A stretch of 64,000 nucleotides of DNA from CAWIHK01 sp963835935 (GTDB lineage: Bacteria; Bacteroidota; Ignavibacteria; UBA10030; CAVZMI01), in assembly GCA_963835935.1 (NCBI GenBank), contig CAWIHK010000001.1:744001-808000 (forward strand), written 5' to 3'. The notes under the pieces were generated by a model. The model did not search any database and was not told the DNA's origin. It saw only the letters and a program-made list of their open reading frames with translations. This document shows positions 44,480 through 53,161 of this stretch, in pieces. The position numbers and the translations under genes were made by a program. Position 1 is the first letter of the stretch; each line of letters opens with the position of its first letter.

Positions 44480-45307
44480 ATGATAAGAATCTTCATTTCA
44501 ATTATTGCTATTTCGTTTTTTATTTATCAATCTGAATATGATAAGTACTCGGAAGATGAATTGCATTGGAAGGTGAAAACTTTTCTTAATTTAGATTCTC
44601 CTGAAGATGCTGAACCGATTTTAAATTATCTTATTCGGAAATATCCTGATTCAAACAGTATTGATGATTATTATGAGTTTCTGGATATGATTTACTTCAA
44701 AGAATTACATAAGTACCCCAAAGTTGATTACTCAAAGCAAACATTTTCACATAAAAAAGAAGTAGGGAAAATCAACACCACATGGGTATACCGAGGTCCT
44801 TCACCTGAAGATAGTATTAATGCAAAACGAGTTGTACTTGCTGGGATGTATTTAGCCAACGAGAAAAATAAAAAACATAGAACACATTTTTTACTTTCTA
44901 CATTAATGAATGGTAAGGATACATCAGTTTCTCGTCAAATTGCTACTGAGTTAATATCGTTAGATAATAAACAAGCAAAGGAAGAAGGATTTAAATTCAT
45001 TTCATTGCTTGAACATGCAGAAGGGAATTATACTCTCGCACGTAATTATTATTCAAAAGAAATAGCCATCACAGAGGATAAAGACTCTATAAAACTTGCT
45101 GGCATACATTTAGCAATTGCAGATTGTTATTATATGGAAGGGAATATATCAGAAGCGTTAAAACAATTAACTATAGTAAAAAAGTATAAACGAGATGTCT
45201 TAAAGAATACAGTGGAAATATGGGAAGAATGTTACAGGAAAGTTAAAAAGAATCCGTCTATGGAAAGAGAGAAGAATTTCTATATCGAATTTGATAGTTC
45301 GCATTAA
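44480..45307 (+). CDS. Putative TPR-like exported immunity protein for cassette 8
   Basis: 275 residues; TTGGAGG 5-9 bases before the ATG. The N-terminal hydrophobic segment MIRIFISIIAISFFIY is a signal or anchor. TPR-like helices: LNYLIRKYPDSNSIDDYYEF, HAEGNYTLARNYYSKEIAI, LAIADCYYMEGNISEALKQL. It shares layout and motifs (LAxADCYxxxxxIxExxK) with immunity proteins 4a and 4b, whose tip is homologous. Confidence 0.7.
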   Translation: MIRIFISIIAISFFIYQSEYDKYSEDELHWKVKTFLNLDSPEDAEPILNYLIRKYPDSNSIDDYYEFLDMIYFKELHKYPKVDYSKQTFSHKKEVGKINTTWVYRGPSPEDSINAKRVVLAGMYLANEKNKKHRTHFLLSTLMNGKDTSVSRQIATELISLDNKQAKEEGFKFISLLEHAEGNYTLARNYYSKEIAITEDKDSIKLAGIHLAIADCYYMEGNISEALKQLTIVKKYKRDVLKNTVEIWEECYRKVKKNPSMEREKNFYIEFDSSH

Positions 45308-45376
45308 AAAATTATCGAATTATGAAGAATCGTTTTTCGAATCCCGGTTAGCTCTGTAATCTATTACTGTAACAAT

Positions 45377-45730
45377 ATGTCGCTAATAGAATATGTAGGC
45401 TCAAAGAAAATTGAGTACACGTACGATGCAAGCGATACGCGTATTTCGAAAACTGTGGGTAATAACACGACATATTACACTCACGGTGTAAACGGTAATG
45501 CAGAAATGGAAACTATTGTGGGTGCATCGACAACGAGCCGATACTATATTTGGGGTTTAGATCATTTAGGGCTTATCCAAAGCAGCGCTCGATATTATTA
45601 TCTGAAAGACCACTTAGGTAGTGTAAGGATGATTATTGATAAAAATGGGAAAGTGAAAGCGTATGACGATTATTACCCATATGGGCTTAGTGATGCCTGG
45701 TCGCAGTCTCAACATGGCGATGGCGGATGA
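45377..45730 (+). pseudogene. Silent RHS cassette 9, core part ending at a +1 frameshift
   Basis: Homology starts near 45353 (VIYYCNNMSLIEY). Allele GLIQSSARYYY/MIIDKNGKVKAYDDYY. At about 45690 the usual GGGCTTGTGATGCC reads GGGCTTAGTGATGCC: one extra A shifts the frame, giving the false end SDAWSQSQHGDGG. The correct frame resumes in the overlapping ORF 45663-46532. Confidence 0.75.
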
Positions 45731-46532
45731 GAGATATAAGTTTATTGGCAAGGAGCAAGATGTGGAGACAGGGTATGGCTATTTTGGCGGGAGATATTAT
45801 GACGCATTGAGAGGACAATGGACGAGTGCGGACCCTTTAGCAGAAAAATATCCTGGATGGAGTCCATATCATTATGCAGCAGATAATCCTATAATTATTC
45901 TCGATCAAAACGGTCTAGAATGGGAAAATGCTATGCAATATGGTATACACCATTTGATAGGATTAAGTTACAAAGTTGGTTGTAGTTATGCATCAGGAGG
46001 AAATTGGAAAGTCACAGATGAAAATAGTGTAGTATGTAATGAAATTGTTGCACGGGCATATAGGGGTGATTCACAATATCCGGGATTTGCGGATTTCCCT
46101 ATTGAAATGGGAGATCAGGTTGATTGGTTCCAGAAGCAAGGATGGTCTACAGAGGATGTAAGTAAGGGCCAGGTAGGTGATGTTATCTTTTTTGGAAAGC
46201 CGTATGATCAAGGGGAACGCCATGCTATGGTTATTACGGGTGTTAAAGATGGGAAATACAAGGTTCTTCAAGCTCATCATCCAAAGAGGCCGAAAAAAGA
46301 TAAAAATGGTAAATTCGTAAAGGATGAAAAAGGGAATTTAGTCTGGGAAGATGAAGAAAAGTCGGACGAATCAGGTTATTTTTCGATTGGAAAATTGGAA
46401 GAGTGGTATGGAACATTTTACACAATCGGATCCGTTCAAATGAAGAACTCAAAAGCATTTCAAAAGGATAATTCTTGGTTCGATGCATTCGATGCATCAA
46501 ATAGTTCTGCTCCAGGTTGTAATTATAAATAA
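45663..46532 (+). CDS. Silent RHS cassette 9: end of core plus NlpC/P60-like tip
   Basis: From GLVMPGRSLNMAMADERYKF the frame is correct. The tip after DQNGLEWEN (~45915) is ~205 residues. ENSVVCNEIVARAY holds the nucleophile Cys, and GQVGDVIFFGKPYDQGERHA followed by MVITGV holds the catalytic His, the NlpC/P60 pattern of cell-wall endopeptidases. The first residues before GLVM are out-of-frame translation. A highly charged Lys/Glu/Asp stretch lies near residue 220. Confidence 0.8.
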   Translation: MTIITHMGLVMPGRSLNMAMADERYKFIGKEQDVETGYGYFGGRYYDALRGQWTSADPLAEKYPGWSPYHYAADNPIIILDQNGLEWENAMQYGIHHLIGLSYKVGCSYASGGNWKVTDENSVVCNEIVARAYRGDSQYPGFADFPIEMGDQVDWFQKQGWSTEDVSKGQVGDVIFFGKPYDQGERHAMVITGVKDGKYKVLQAHHPKRPKKDKNGKFVKDEKGNLVWEDEEKSDESGYFSIGKLEEWYGTFYTIGSVQMKNSKAFQKDNSWFDAFDASNSSAPGCNYK

Positions 46533-46583
46533 TAATTATTAAGAAATTTACATATGACTAATTTTTTATTAGGAGGATAGGCG

Positions 46584-47498
46584 ATGTTTGCTTGCTATAT
46601 GATAGTGTCATTTTTACTTTTCCAAAGTATAACTGACTCTTTATTTGAGAAAGTACTTTTTGTCCCTAAAGAAGTTAAAATGAGAGTGATAGGTGGAGAT
46701 GATATGCTGGATAATTATGATCTCGAACGATTGTGTGTTGATTCCACAAAAGACGGTTACTGCGTTGGACCATTTTGGATTATCGATTCATCTGAAGCGA
46801 AAGTAGTATTCATCGATAGTTCTGGAAGAATTGAAAAAGAATATATACTTGAATCAGAATTAAATCTAAAGCATGATTTACAATTTAAATTTCTTGATTC
46901 TACAATTTATGAAGCAAGTGATGAACCAAAAGCTTATATGCTCAAGGATGGGGAAATGAAAAGTGTAGATAATCCATGGTATCCTGATTCCATAAAAAAG
47001 CATTTCCCAACATTTGATATGGAATATTATATTGGGGAACATAATACTCAAATCCCCTTGTTTCGAATTACAAATAAATACATATATGCTCTTAATAATC
47101 GTGGTCGAAAAGTCTTAATCTATTCAAGGGAGAATTCAAAGCTGGTGAAAGAAATTAAGATGGCCATCCCGGATAAATATACTACGATTTTTCCTGATTC
47201 TATAAGTCAACTTGATGTTACTTACCTTACAGCCGGAAGCCCGGCTTATCAGTGTGATCCATTATTAAATGTTTCAGAGAGGAGAATTCTTTTTTGGCTA
47301 TCACCGGATTGTTATGATATTGCGAATGAGGAATTCATTGATATAGATATTCGTAAAGGAATATTCGATCCCAAATTAATCGGCGATCTATTATATTTTG
47401 GAGATCTAATGGGAGCTACATATTATGTTAGAGATGAAACAGTATTCTATATTTTTTCGACAAAAAAAGGAATTTACGTTTTTAAATACAAACCATAA
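46584..47498 (+). CDS. Putative exported immunity protein for cassette 9
   Basis: 304 residues, AGGAGG before the ATG. A short hydrophobic N-terminus (MFACYMIVSFLLFQSI) is a signal peptide or anchor. The remainder is beta-rich (FWIIDSSEAKVVFIDSSGRI, FRITNKYIYALNNRGRKVLI), possibly a propeller. It follows an NlpC/P60 tip, so the expected role is protection of the cell wall in the periplasm. Family not recognised. Confidence 0.66.
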   Translation: MFACYMIVSFLLFQSITDSLFEKVLFVPKEVKMRVIGGDDMLDNYDLERLCVDSTKDGYCVGPFWIIDSSEAKVVFIDSSGRIEKEYILESELNLKHDLQFKFLDSTIYEASDEPKAYMLKDGEMKSVDNPWYPDSIKKHFPTFDMEYYIGEHNTQIPLFRITNKYIYALNNRGRKVLIYSRENSKLVKEIKMAIPDKYTTIFPDSISQLDVTYLTAGSPAYQCDPLLNVSERRILFWLSPDCYDIANEEFIDIDIRKGIFDPKLIGDLLYFGDLMGATYYVRDETVFYIFSTKKGIYVFKYKP

Positions 47499-47533
47499 TG
47501 ATTGATCTAAATTCTCCTCGTTTTTAATGAAAG

Positions 47534-48877
47534 GTGAGTCCAAGTTCAAAAATCAATTTTCAATACATTCCGAATACGAATAAGCTGTTGATGTTTGGAA
47601 ACGACTCGGCAAAAAATAATATCTCTATTTATCGATACGACGGCAATGGCTCTATGACAAGTGATCCGAATGCCGGAATAAACTTTGTGATATACGATTG
47701 TAATAACATGCCGTTGATTGAGTACAATGGGAATAAAAAACTTGAATACACGTACGATGCAAACGGTACGCGTATCTCTAAAACGGTTGGTTCAAATACA
47801 ACTTACTACACCAAAGGATCAAGCGGCAATAACGAGATGGAGACAATTGTCAGTGCGTCATCTACAACGAACAGATACTATATATGGGGCTTGTCCGCCG
47901 GAGGCGGATCCCTTTCGGGAGACCATTTAGGTCTGATACAAAGTAGTGCTCGGTATTATTATCTGAAGGATCATTTAGGAAGCGTGAGAATGATAATCGA
48001 CAAGAATGGAAAAGTGAAGGCGTATGATGATTATTATCCATACGGGCTTGTGATGCCGGGACGCAGTATGAACATGGCGATGGCTGATGAGAGATATAAG
48101 TTTATTGGCCAGGAGCAAGATGCTGAGACTGGCTATGGTTATTTTGATTCTCGATATTATAATTCAGTAACAGGGATGTTCAATTGTGTTGATGATATGA
48201 GCGAATTAAATCCGGGTCAAAGTCCGTATGTATATGCATGTAATAATCCGCTGCGATATTTGGATCCAATGGGGTTAGATGCGAAAGATGATACCGCATA
48301 TGCACAATCTAACAATTCACATCTAGTACCTGGAGTGACTGTGACTGCTAAATATTCTGGTAGTAGTAAATCAACGCCGCAGGAAAACGAAACAACTTTA
48401 CCTTTTTCTATTATTGGTGGAGTTGGAGTTGCAACTGCTACTGCAGAAAGAGTTGTAGCAAATAATGTTTTTATTTTAGGAAAAGATACGAAATTTCATT
48501 TTACTGGACGTGGGTTGAATGCAACTACGGGGAGCAAATTATCAGCTTTTGAGGCTGCCAAGTGGTTTAAGATTGCGGGTCAGATCGCGTTTTATTCAAG
48601 ACTTGGAATGGCGGTAACAGATATGTATAGTGACTTTAGTTGGGAAAAATTTGGAGATTATTCGTTTGAAATGGGAGTTGACGCGCTCGGAACATTTGGC
48701 GGAGGTTATGGATTTGTTATGTCTTTGTATTTAGAAACTACGGTGATGGCCCAAGAAATCAAAACTAACGAATTTATACAAATTATTAAGGATAGTAAAA
48801 ATGAAAACGAACTAAAACAAAATCTATTCATTTGGAATATCACAGATCCAAGTTTATATATACCTATTGCTCATTGA
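47534..48877 (+). CDS. Silent RHS cassette 10: core plus membrane-active-looking tip
   Basis: Formal GTG start in the conserved junction; core homology from 47561. Allele GLIQSSARYYY, with a nine-residue insert SAGGGSLSG in place of a direct GL-DHLG join, encoded by a small palindromic sequence and shared only with cassette 15. Linker GLDAKDDTAYAQSNNSHLVPG as in cassettes 5 and 13. The tip contains hydrophobic Gly-rich segments (IIGGVGVATATAERVVANNV, MGVDALGTFGGGYGFVMSLY) and FHFTGRGLN. It is homologous to tip 11. With a multi-pass membrane partner, a pore-forming or membrane-acting tip is plausible. Confidence 0.74.
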   Translation: MSPSSKINFQYIPNTNKLLMFGNDSAKNNISIYRYDGNGSMTSDPNAGINFVIYDCNNMPLIEYNGNKKLEYTYDANGTRISKTVGSNTTYYTKGSSGNNEMETIVSASSTTNRYYIWGLSAGGGSLSGDHLGLIQSSARYYYLKDHLGSVRMIIDKNGKVKAYDDYYPYGLVMPGRSMNMAMADERYKFIGQEQDAETGYGYFDSRYYNSVTGMFNCVDDMSELNPGQSPYVYACNNPLRYLDPMGLDAKDDTAYAQSNNSHLVPGVTVTAKYSGSSKSTPQENETTLPFSIIGGVGVATATAERVVANNVFILGKDTKFHFTGRGLNATTGSKLSAFEAAKWFKIAGQIAFYSRLGMAVTDMYSDFSWEKFGDYSFEMGVDALGTFGGGYGFVMSLYLETTVMAQEIKTNEFIQIIKDSKNENELKQNLFIWNITDPSLYIPIAH

Positions 48878-48888
48878 AAGGATTAGAG

Positions 48889-49287
48889 ATGCATTTATAT
48901 AAATATATCTATTATAAAATTTATCGTGCGTACAAAAAAAGTCCTATTTCAGACAACACGAATGAATGGAGTACAACACTGTTATTGTCTGCCATATTTA
49001 TCGTAAATTTATTCACAATATTAACAGCATTTAGTATCTTTACTGGTAAATCTATTTTTATATTCAAAAATCATCATATTGCAATTGGAACGAGCCTAAT
49101 AATTTTATTAGTAAATTACTTTTGTTTTATTCACAAAAAACGATACTTGGAAATTGAAAAAGAATTCAGCAGAGAATCGAATGAACAACGTAAGAAGGGT
49201 AATCGTTATGTGTTGCTCTATATTATTGGATCAATTATATTATTTTTTCTTGCAAACATTTTAAAACTATTGATATGGGCAAAATAG
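48889..49287 (+). CDS. Putative integral-membrane immunity protein for cassette 10
   Basis: 132 residues from the ATG at 48889 (AAAGG upstream); a longer in-frame start at 48832 lies within the tip gene and is unlikely. Three membrane helices: LLLSAIFIVNLFTILTAF, AIGTSLIILLVNYFCFI and VLLYIIGSIILFFLANIL. It shares YKSPISDN-like and KEFSRESNEQ blocks with the protein at 50541. The arrangement (hydrophobic tip, polytopic immunity) is like many pore-forming bacteriocin systems. Confidence 0.72.
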   Translation: MHLYKYIYYKIYRAYKKSPISDNTNEWSTTLLLSAIFIVNLFTILTAFSIFTGKSIFIFKNHHIAIGTSLIILLVNYFCFIHKKRYLEIEKEFSRESNEQRKKGNRYVLLYIIGSIILFFLANILKLLIWAK

Positions 49288-49356
49288 TACTTAATAAAAA
49301 ACCATATGCATTTATTCTTATTATAAAGTCTGTATAGTATATAGGCATAACCCAAC

Positions 49357-49863
49357 GTGCCGCTTATAGAATACAAAGGAAATCAAAAGCTTGAGTATAC
49401 CTATAATGCGAATGGAACACGAATCTCGAAGACCGTCGGCAAGAATACAACGTATTATACTCATGGCGTAAGCGGTAATGCAGAGATGGAGACAATTATC
49501 GGCACTTCATCGACAACGAGTCGTTATTATATTTGGGGACTGGATCATCTTGGACATATTACGGCGAGCATGCATTATTATTATCTCAAGGACCATCTCG
49601 GTTCAATAAGAATGACGATAAACAAGAACGGAAAAGTAGTTAGCTATAATGATTACTACCCATACGGCTCAATTATGCCAATGCGTAGTATGAACATGGC
49701 AATGGCTGATGAGCGGTATAAATTTACAGGGAAAGAGAGAGATGCTGAAACGAGCTATGATTATTTTGGTGCTAGGTATTATGATTGCCTAACCGGAAGA
49801 TGGGGTCAGACAGATCTAATGTCACCTCTCCATCCGGAATATTCTCCGTATGCTTATGTGTAG
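49357..49863 (+). pseudogene. Silent RHS cassette 11, core part ending at a frameshift
   Basis: Homology starts near 49345 (NVPLIEYKGNQKLEY). Allele GHITASMHYYY. The frame ends at SPYAYV plus TAG where other cassettes read SPYxYxxNNPI; the next frame continues as CRNNPINYIDP. One base too many in GCTTATGTGTAGG explains this. Exactly the same lesion is present in cassette 14. The preceding 110-bp junction is also found before cassette 12. Confidence 0.75.
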
Positions 49864-50512
49864 GAACAATCCGATTAATTATATAGACCCAATAGGCCTA
49901 GATACAATGGAAACTATTTTCCCGAATGGCGACAGGAAGAAAAGCGATATAGGAGATTTAACTATAACTGAAACACCGTTACCTTTTTTGGATAATTCTA
50001 GTAACAATGGAGGTGGCAGTGGTGGTGGAAGCAGTGCATGCAATCAGTTAAGTATGGTCGGTCTATTGGCTGGAATGGCAGAGCGAACGGTTGCAAATGA
50101 TCTCTTCATTGTTGGAAAAAACATGAAATTACATTTAACTGGACGTGGTTTGAACAAATGGACCGGCAGCAAAGCGGCGGCTTTCAAATCTGTGAGATTG
50201 CTAAATCTTGCCGGGAAGTTGGCATTTTTTGCAAAGTTTGGAATGGCGTTTTATGACCTCAGAACGGATTTCAACTGGGATAAATTTGGAACCTATTCGT
50301 ATGATCTAAGTACAGATGCACTTGGAACATTTGGTGGGGGATTTGGTCTCCTTTTCTCACTTGATATACAAGCTAATGTAATGTACGCAAATTTTAAAGC
50401 TAATGAATTAACGCAATTATTAAATAATTGTAATTCTGAACAAGGCGTGAATGAACAGATTGAAATTTACAAAAGAAATGATTTTATGTACTTTAATCCA
50501 GAAATGCCATGA
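49850..50512 (+). CDS. Silent RHS cassette 11: linker plus membrane-active-looking tip
   Basis: The frame begins in the core end (CRNNPINYIDPIGLDT); formal ATG 49850. The linker METIFPNGDRKKSDIGDLTI is shared with cassette 14, but the tip (SMVGLLAGMAERTVANDLFI, FHLTGRGLN-like LHLTGRGLNKWTGS, LSTDALGTFGGGFGLLFSLD) is homologous to tip 10, which has another linker. Gly-rich hydrophobic segments and the membrane immunity partner suggest membrane action. Confidence 0.73.
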   Translation: MLMCRNNPINYIDPIGLDTMETIFPNGDRKKSDIGDLTITETPLPFLDNSSNNGGGSGGGSSACNQLSMVGLLAGMAERTVANDLFIVGKNMKLHLTGRGLNKWTGSKAAAFKSVRLLNLAGKLAFFAKFGMAFYDLRTDFNWDKFGTYSYDLSTDALGTFGGGFGLLFSLDIQANVMYANFKANELTQLLNNCNSEQGVNEQIEIYKRNDFMYFNPEMP

Positions 50513-50540
50513 AATTCTCAAATAATAATTGGAGAACTGT

Positions 50541-50939
50541 ATGAAATTTTACCGATATATTTTTTATAAAGTTTATAACGCATATAAACGAAGCCCAATT
50601 TCGGATAATCTGAATGAATGGAATGCGACATTGGTCATGGCAGGTATACTTTTTATGAACATCAACACATGTTTAACAATTATGGATATTATTGTTGGAA
50701 AGCCAATTTTATTGCCGAGCAATCGATTTGTATATGCGTTATATGCTTTGATACTTCTTTCCGTACATTATATCATTTTTATTTACAAGAAACGATTTTT
50801 AGATATCGAAAAAGAATTTAGCGGAGAGACAAAGGAACAGTGCAAGAGAGGTAATCGATACGTATTGCTTTACATTGTCGGTTCGATTGTATTGTTTTTT
50901 CTAGTAGACATCATAAAACTATTAATATGGGCAAAATAG
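50541..50939 (+). CDS. Putative integral-membrane immunity protein for cassette 11
   Basis: 132 residues from the ATG at 50541 (TTGGAGA 7 bases upstream). Three membrane helices and the same frame of motifs as the protein at 48889: KSPISDN/RSPISDNLNEW, DIEKEFSGETKEQCKRGNRY, and the end KLLIWAK. Tip and immunity of cassettes 10 and 11 are both homologous, so the pair duplicated together. Confidence 0.72.
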   Translation: MKFYRYIFYKVYNAYKRSPISDNLNEWNATLVMAGILFMNINTCLTIMDIIVGKPILLPSNRFVYALYALILLSVHYIIFIYKKRFLDIEKEFSGETKEQCKRGNRYVLLYIVGSIVLFFLVDIIKLLIWAK

Positions 50940-51010
50940 CATTTAATAAAAAAAACCATATGCATTTATTTTTATTATGAAGTCTGCATAGTATATAGGC
51001 ATAACCCAAC

Positions 51011-52156
51011 GTGCCGCTTATAGAATACAAAGGAAATCAAAAGCTTGATTATACCTATGATGCGAATGGCACAAGAATCTCAAAGACCGTCGGCAAGAAT
51101 ACGACATATTATACTCATGGCGTAAGCGGTAATGCGGAGATGGAGACAATTATCGGCACTTCATCAACGACGAGTCGTTATTATATTTGGGGATTAGACC
51201 ATCTCGGTCATATTACGAGTGCAATGCACTACTATTATCTCAAAGATCATTTAGGCTCTATAAGGATGACAGTAAATAATAACGGCAAAGTAGTTAGCTA
51301 TAACGATTACTACCCGTATGGCTCCATTATGCCAATGCGCAGTATGAACATGGCGATGGCTGATGAGCGGTATAAATTTATTGGGAAAGAGCAGGACGCA
51401 GAGACGGGCTATGATTGGTTTGGAGTGCGAGGTTACAATAGTTTAGGGGGAAGTTTTTTAGTAGTTGATCCACTTGCATCAAGCATGCCTGGTTGGTCTC
51501 CATATCAGTATACATTTGATAATCCTATACGTTTAAAAGACCCAAGTGGAATGGGACCTGATGATATTCCAAAAGGGTTTATGGAATTTTTAAATGCTGT
51601 TTGGTCAAGTATAGGCAAACACAAGAAAAATCAAGAAAAACCAGCGGATGTTGGGAATACATCAGTAGATCCGGCAGAAGTCAGTGCATCTGCAATTAAT
51701 ACTTTGAATTCGAATGTTGATAAGACTATAGAAGATATTTCGACTATTGCAAAAAGAACCGATTTAGGTTTAACAGTAGCAGCGGGTACAGGTGCTGAGT
51801 TGGATGAAAATACTAAAGCAAATATATCAACGTCTGCACAATGGTTATTAAAGAACGGTCCAACTGTAAACCTTGAAGGAAGAGTCGCCGTGGCAGACCA
51901 AACATTGGTCGCTGTAAAGGAATCTCTTCCTTCTAATACTACACTGACTGAAATTGGCCAAATTAAAACGACGGCTGGTGGCGGTGGTCGGGGAATTGAT
52001 TTTATAATACCTTGTACACCAATTGGTCCTGTCCGATATCAAGGAATTAATACTAGTGAATACACTCAGGTGCAAGCTACAGTTGGAATTCCTTTCGTAG
52101 GAAGTAATATTCAAGCGAATGTGGGAATTGTAATTCGATATTCTTGGTATAAGTGA
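51011..52156 (+). CDS. Silent RHS cassette 12: core plus unknown tip
   Basis: Core homology begins near 51000 after the same junction as cassette 11. Allele GHITSAMHYYY/MTVNNNGKVVSYNDYY; YDWFGVRGYNS matches cassette 6. The tip after DPSGMGPDD (~51541) is ~200 residues, with a long Ser/Thr/Asn/Glu helical part (SAINTLNSNVDKTIEDISTI) and a Gly-rich C-terminus with beta pattern (VQATVGIPFVGSNIQANVGI). No family recognised. The next gene overlaps or directly abuts. Confidence 0.72.
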   Translation: MPLIEYKGNQKLDYTYDANGTRISKTVGKNTTYYTHGVSGNAEMETIIGTSSTTSRYYIWGLDHLGHITSAMHYYYLKDHLGSIRMTVNNNGKVVSYNDYYPYGSIMPMRSMNMAMADERYKFIGKEQDAETGYDWFGVRGYNSLGGSFLVVDPLASSMPGWSPYQYTFDNPIRLKDPSGMGPDDIPKGFMEFLNAVWSSIGKHKKNQEKPADVGNTSVDPAEVSASAINTLNSNVDKTIEDISTIAKRTDLGLTVAAGTGAELDENTKANISTSAQWLLKNGPTVNLEGRVAVADQTLVAVKESLPSNTTLTEIGQIKTTAGGGGRGIDFIIPCTPIGPVRYQGINTSEYTQVQATVGIPFVGSNIQANVGIVIRYSWYK

Positions 52157-52164
52157 GGATTCTA

Positions 52165-52668
52165 ATGTTTTCGGTTTATCCTGTATATAAAATTCGATCA
52201 AAAACACCAAATGCTTTAACGGTGGAAATAATGAGTGGTAAATCCATAATAGTATTTGTATTATTTGGATTTGCTATTCTTATATTCCCATCTTTTATTC
52301 TTCCTCTAATATTTATTTACTTATGTGTACTAATGTTTAGAATAGATCTCCAGTTCTTAAAAAATCAAGAGAACATAGTAAAAAAGTATATTATTTTTTC
52401 GATTCCTTTTAAAGAGACAGTTTATCACTATTATGATATCAATAAGATTGAATTAGAATATCTTAAGGAATACGAGACCTCCAACGATATTTTTGTCTTG
52501 AAGATCGTCTTACAGAATAATAAAATGATTACTATCTATCTATATAAAAAGATAGAGAAAGCAATCATATTCGTGAAACTTCTTCAATCATATGTACCAA
52601 GTAAATATTTTAGTGACTATGAATATTATTTGTTTCATCCAAATGATGAAAGACGAAACTCTTTGTAG
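52165..52668 (+). CDS. Putative membrane immunity protein 12a
   Basis: 167 residues from the ATG at 52165 (GAGG upstream); ATG 52153 overlapping the tip stop is an alternative. Two adjacent membrane helices (IIVFVLFGFAILIFPSFILP, LIFIYLCVLMFRI) are followed by a PH-like soluble domain (VKKYIIFSIPFKETVYHYYD, ILKIVLQNNKMITIYLY), a layout seen in bacterial membrane PH-type proteins. Immunity role inferred from position. Confidence 0.62.
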   Translation: MFSVYPVYKIRSKTPNALTVEIMSGKSIIVFVLFGFAILIFPSFILPLIFIYLCVLMFRIDLQFLKNQENIVKKYIIFSIPFKETVYHYYDINKIELEYLKEYETSNDIFVLKIVLQNNKMITIYLYKKIEKAIIFVKLLQSYVPSKYFSDYEYYLFHPNDERRNSL

Positions 52669-52674
52669 ACTCTT

Positions 52675-53082
52675 ATGCAGACGAAAGATGGAAGTATAAT
52701 ATTATTCTTTAGATTTATTGCAGCATTGATAGATTATGGGTTATTATTTCTTTTTTTCCTCGTCATTCTTTTCCTGTGGGGAAGAAGCGAACCGGGAGGT
52801 GTATATTTAGTGAACATTGTTGTTGTAGCAATATTTTTAATTCCTTTATGGATTATACTATTTCCTCTATTTGAGGCGATGTTTGGTTATACGTTGGGTA
52901 AGGGACTTTTTAATTTAAAAGTTATAGCCAGGAACGGAAAAAGACCGCTTTTTCGTCACTTATTCGATTTCCCAGATTTTTTTATTTTCGGTGTAATTGC
53001 TCTTATAATGTTGAATCGATCAAAATTACCAAGAAGAATCGGTGATTTTTTATCCGGCACATGTGTCGTGCGAGATGAATAA
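52675..53082 (+). CDS. RDD-family membrane protein, putative immunity protein 12b
   Basis: 135 residues. Features of the RDD family: an Arg in the first helix followed by Asp (FRFIAALIDYGLLFLFFLVI), TLGKGLFNLKVIARNGKRP and RRIGDFLSGTCVV. Three to four membrane helices. It follows 12a after 6 bp. A second, larger RDD protein is the immunity candidate of cassette 14, so RDD proteins recur here as partners of tips. Family function is otherwise poorly defined. Confidence 0.7.
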   Translation: MQTKDGSIILFFRFIAALIDYGLLFLFFLVILFLWGRSEPGGVYLVNIVVVAIFLIPLWIILFPLFEAMFGYTLGKGLFNLKVIARNGKRPLFRHLFDFPDFFIFGVIALIMLNRSKLPRRIGDFLSGTCVVRDE

Positions 53083-53161
53083 AAAGAACTTTTAACAGAA
53101 ATTTAGGAATACATATATCCCACAGATAATGAAGCCCGGCAAAAATGAGTGATTTACTCAT

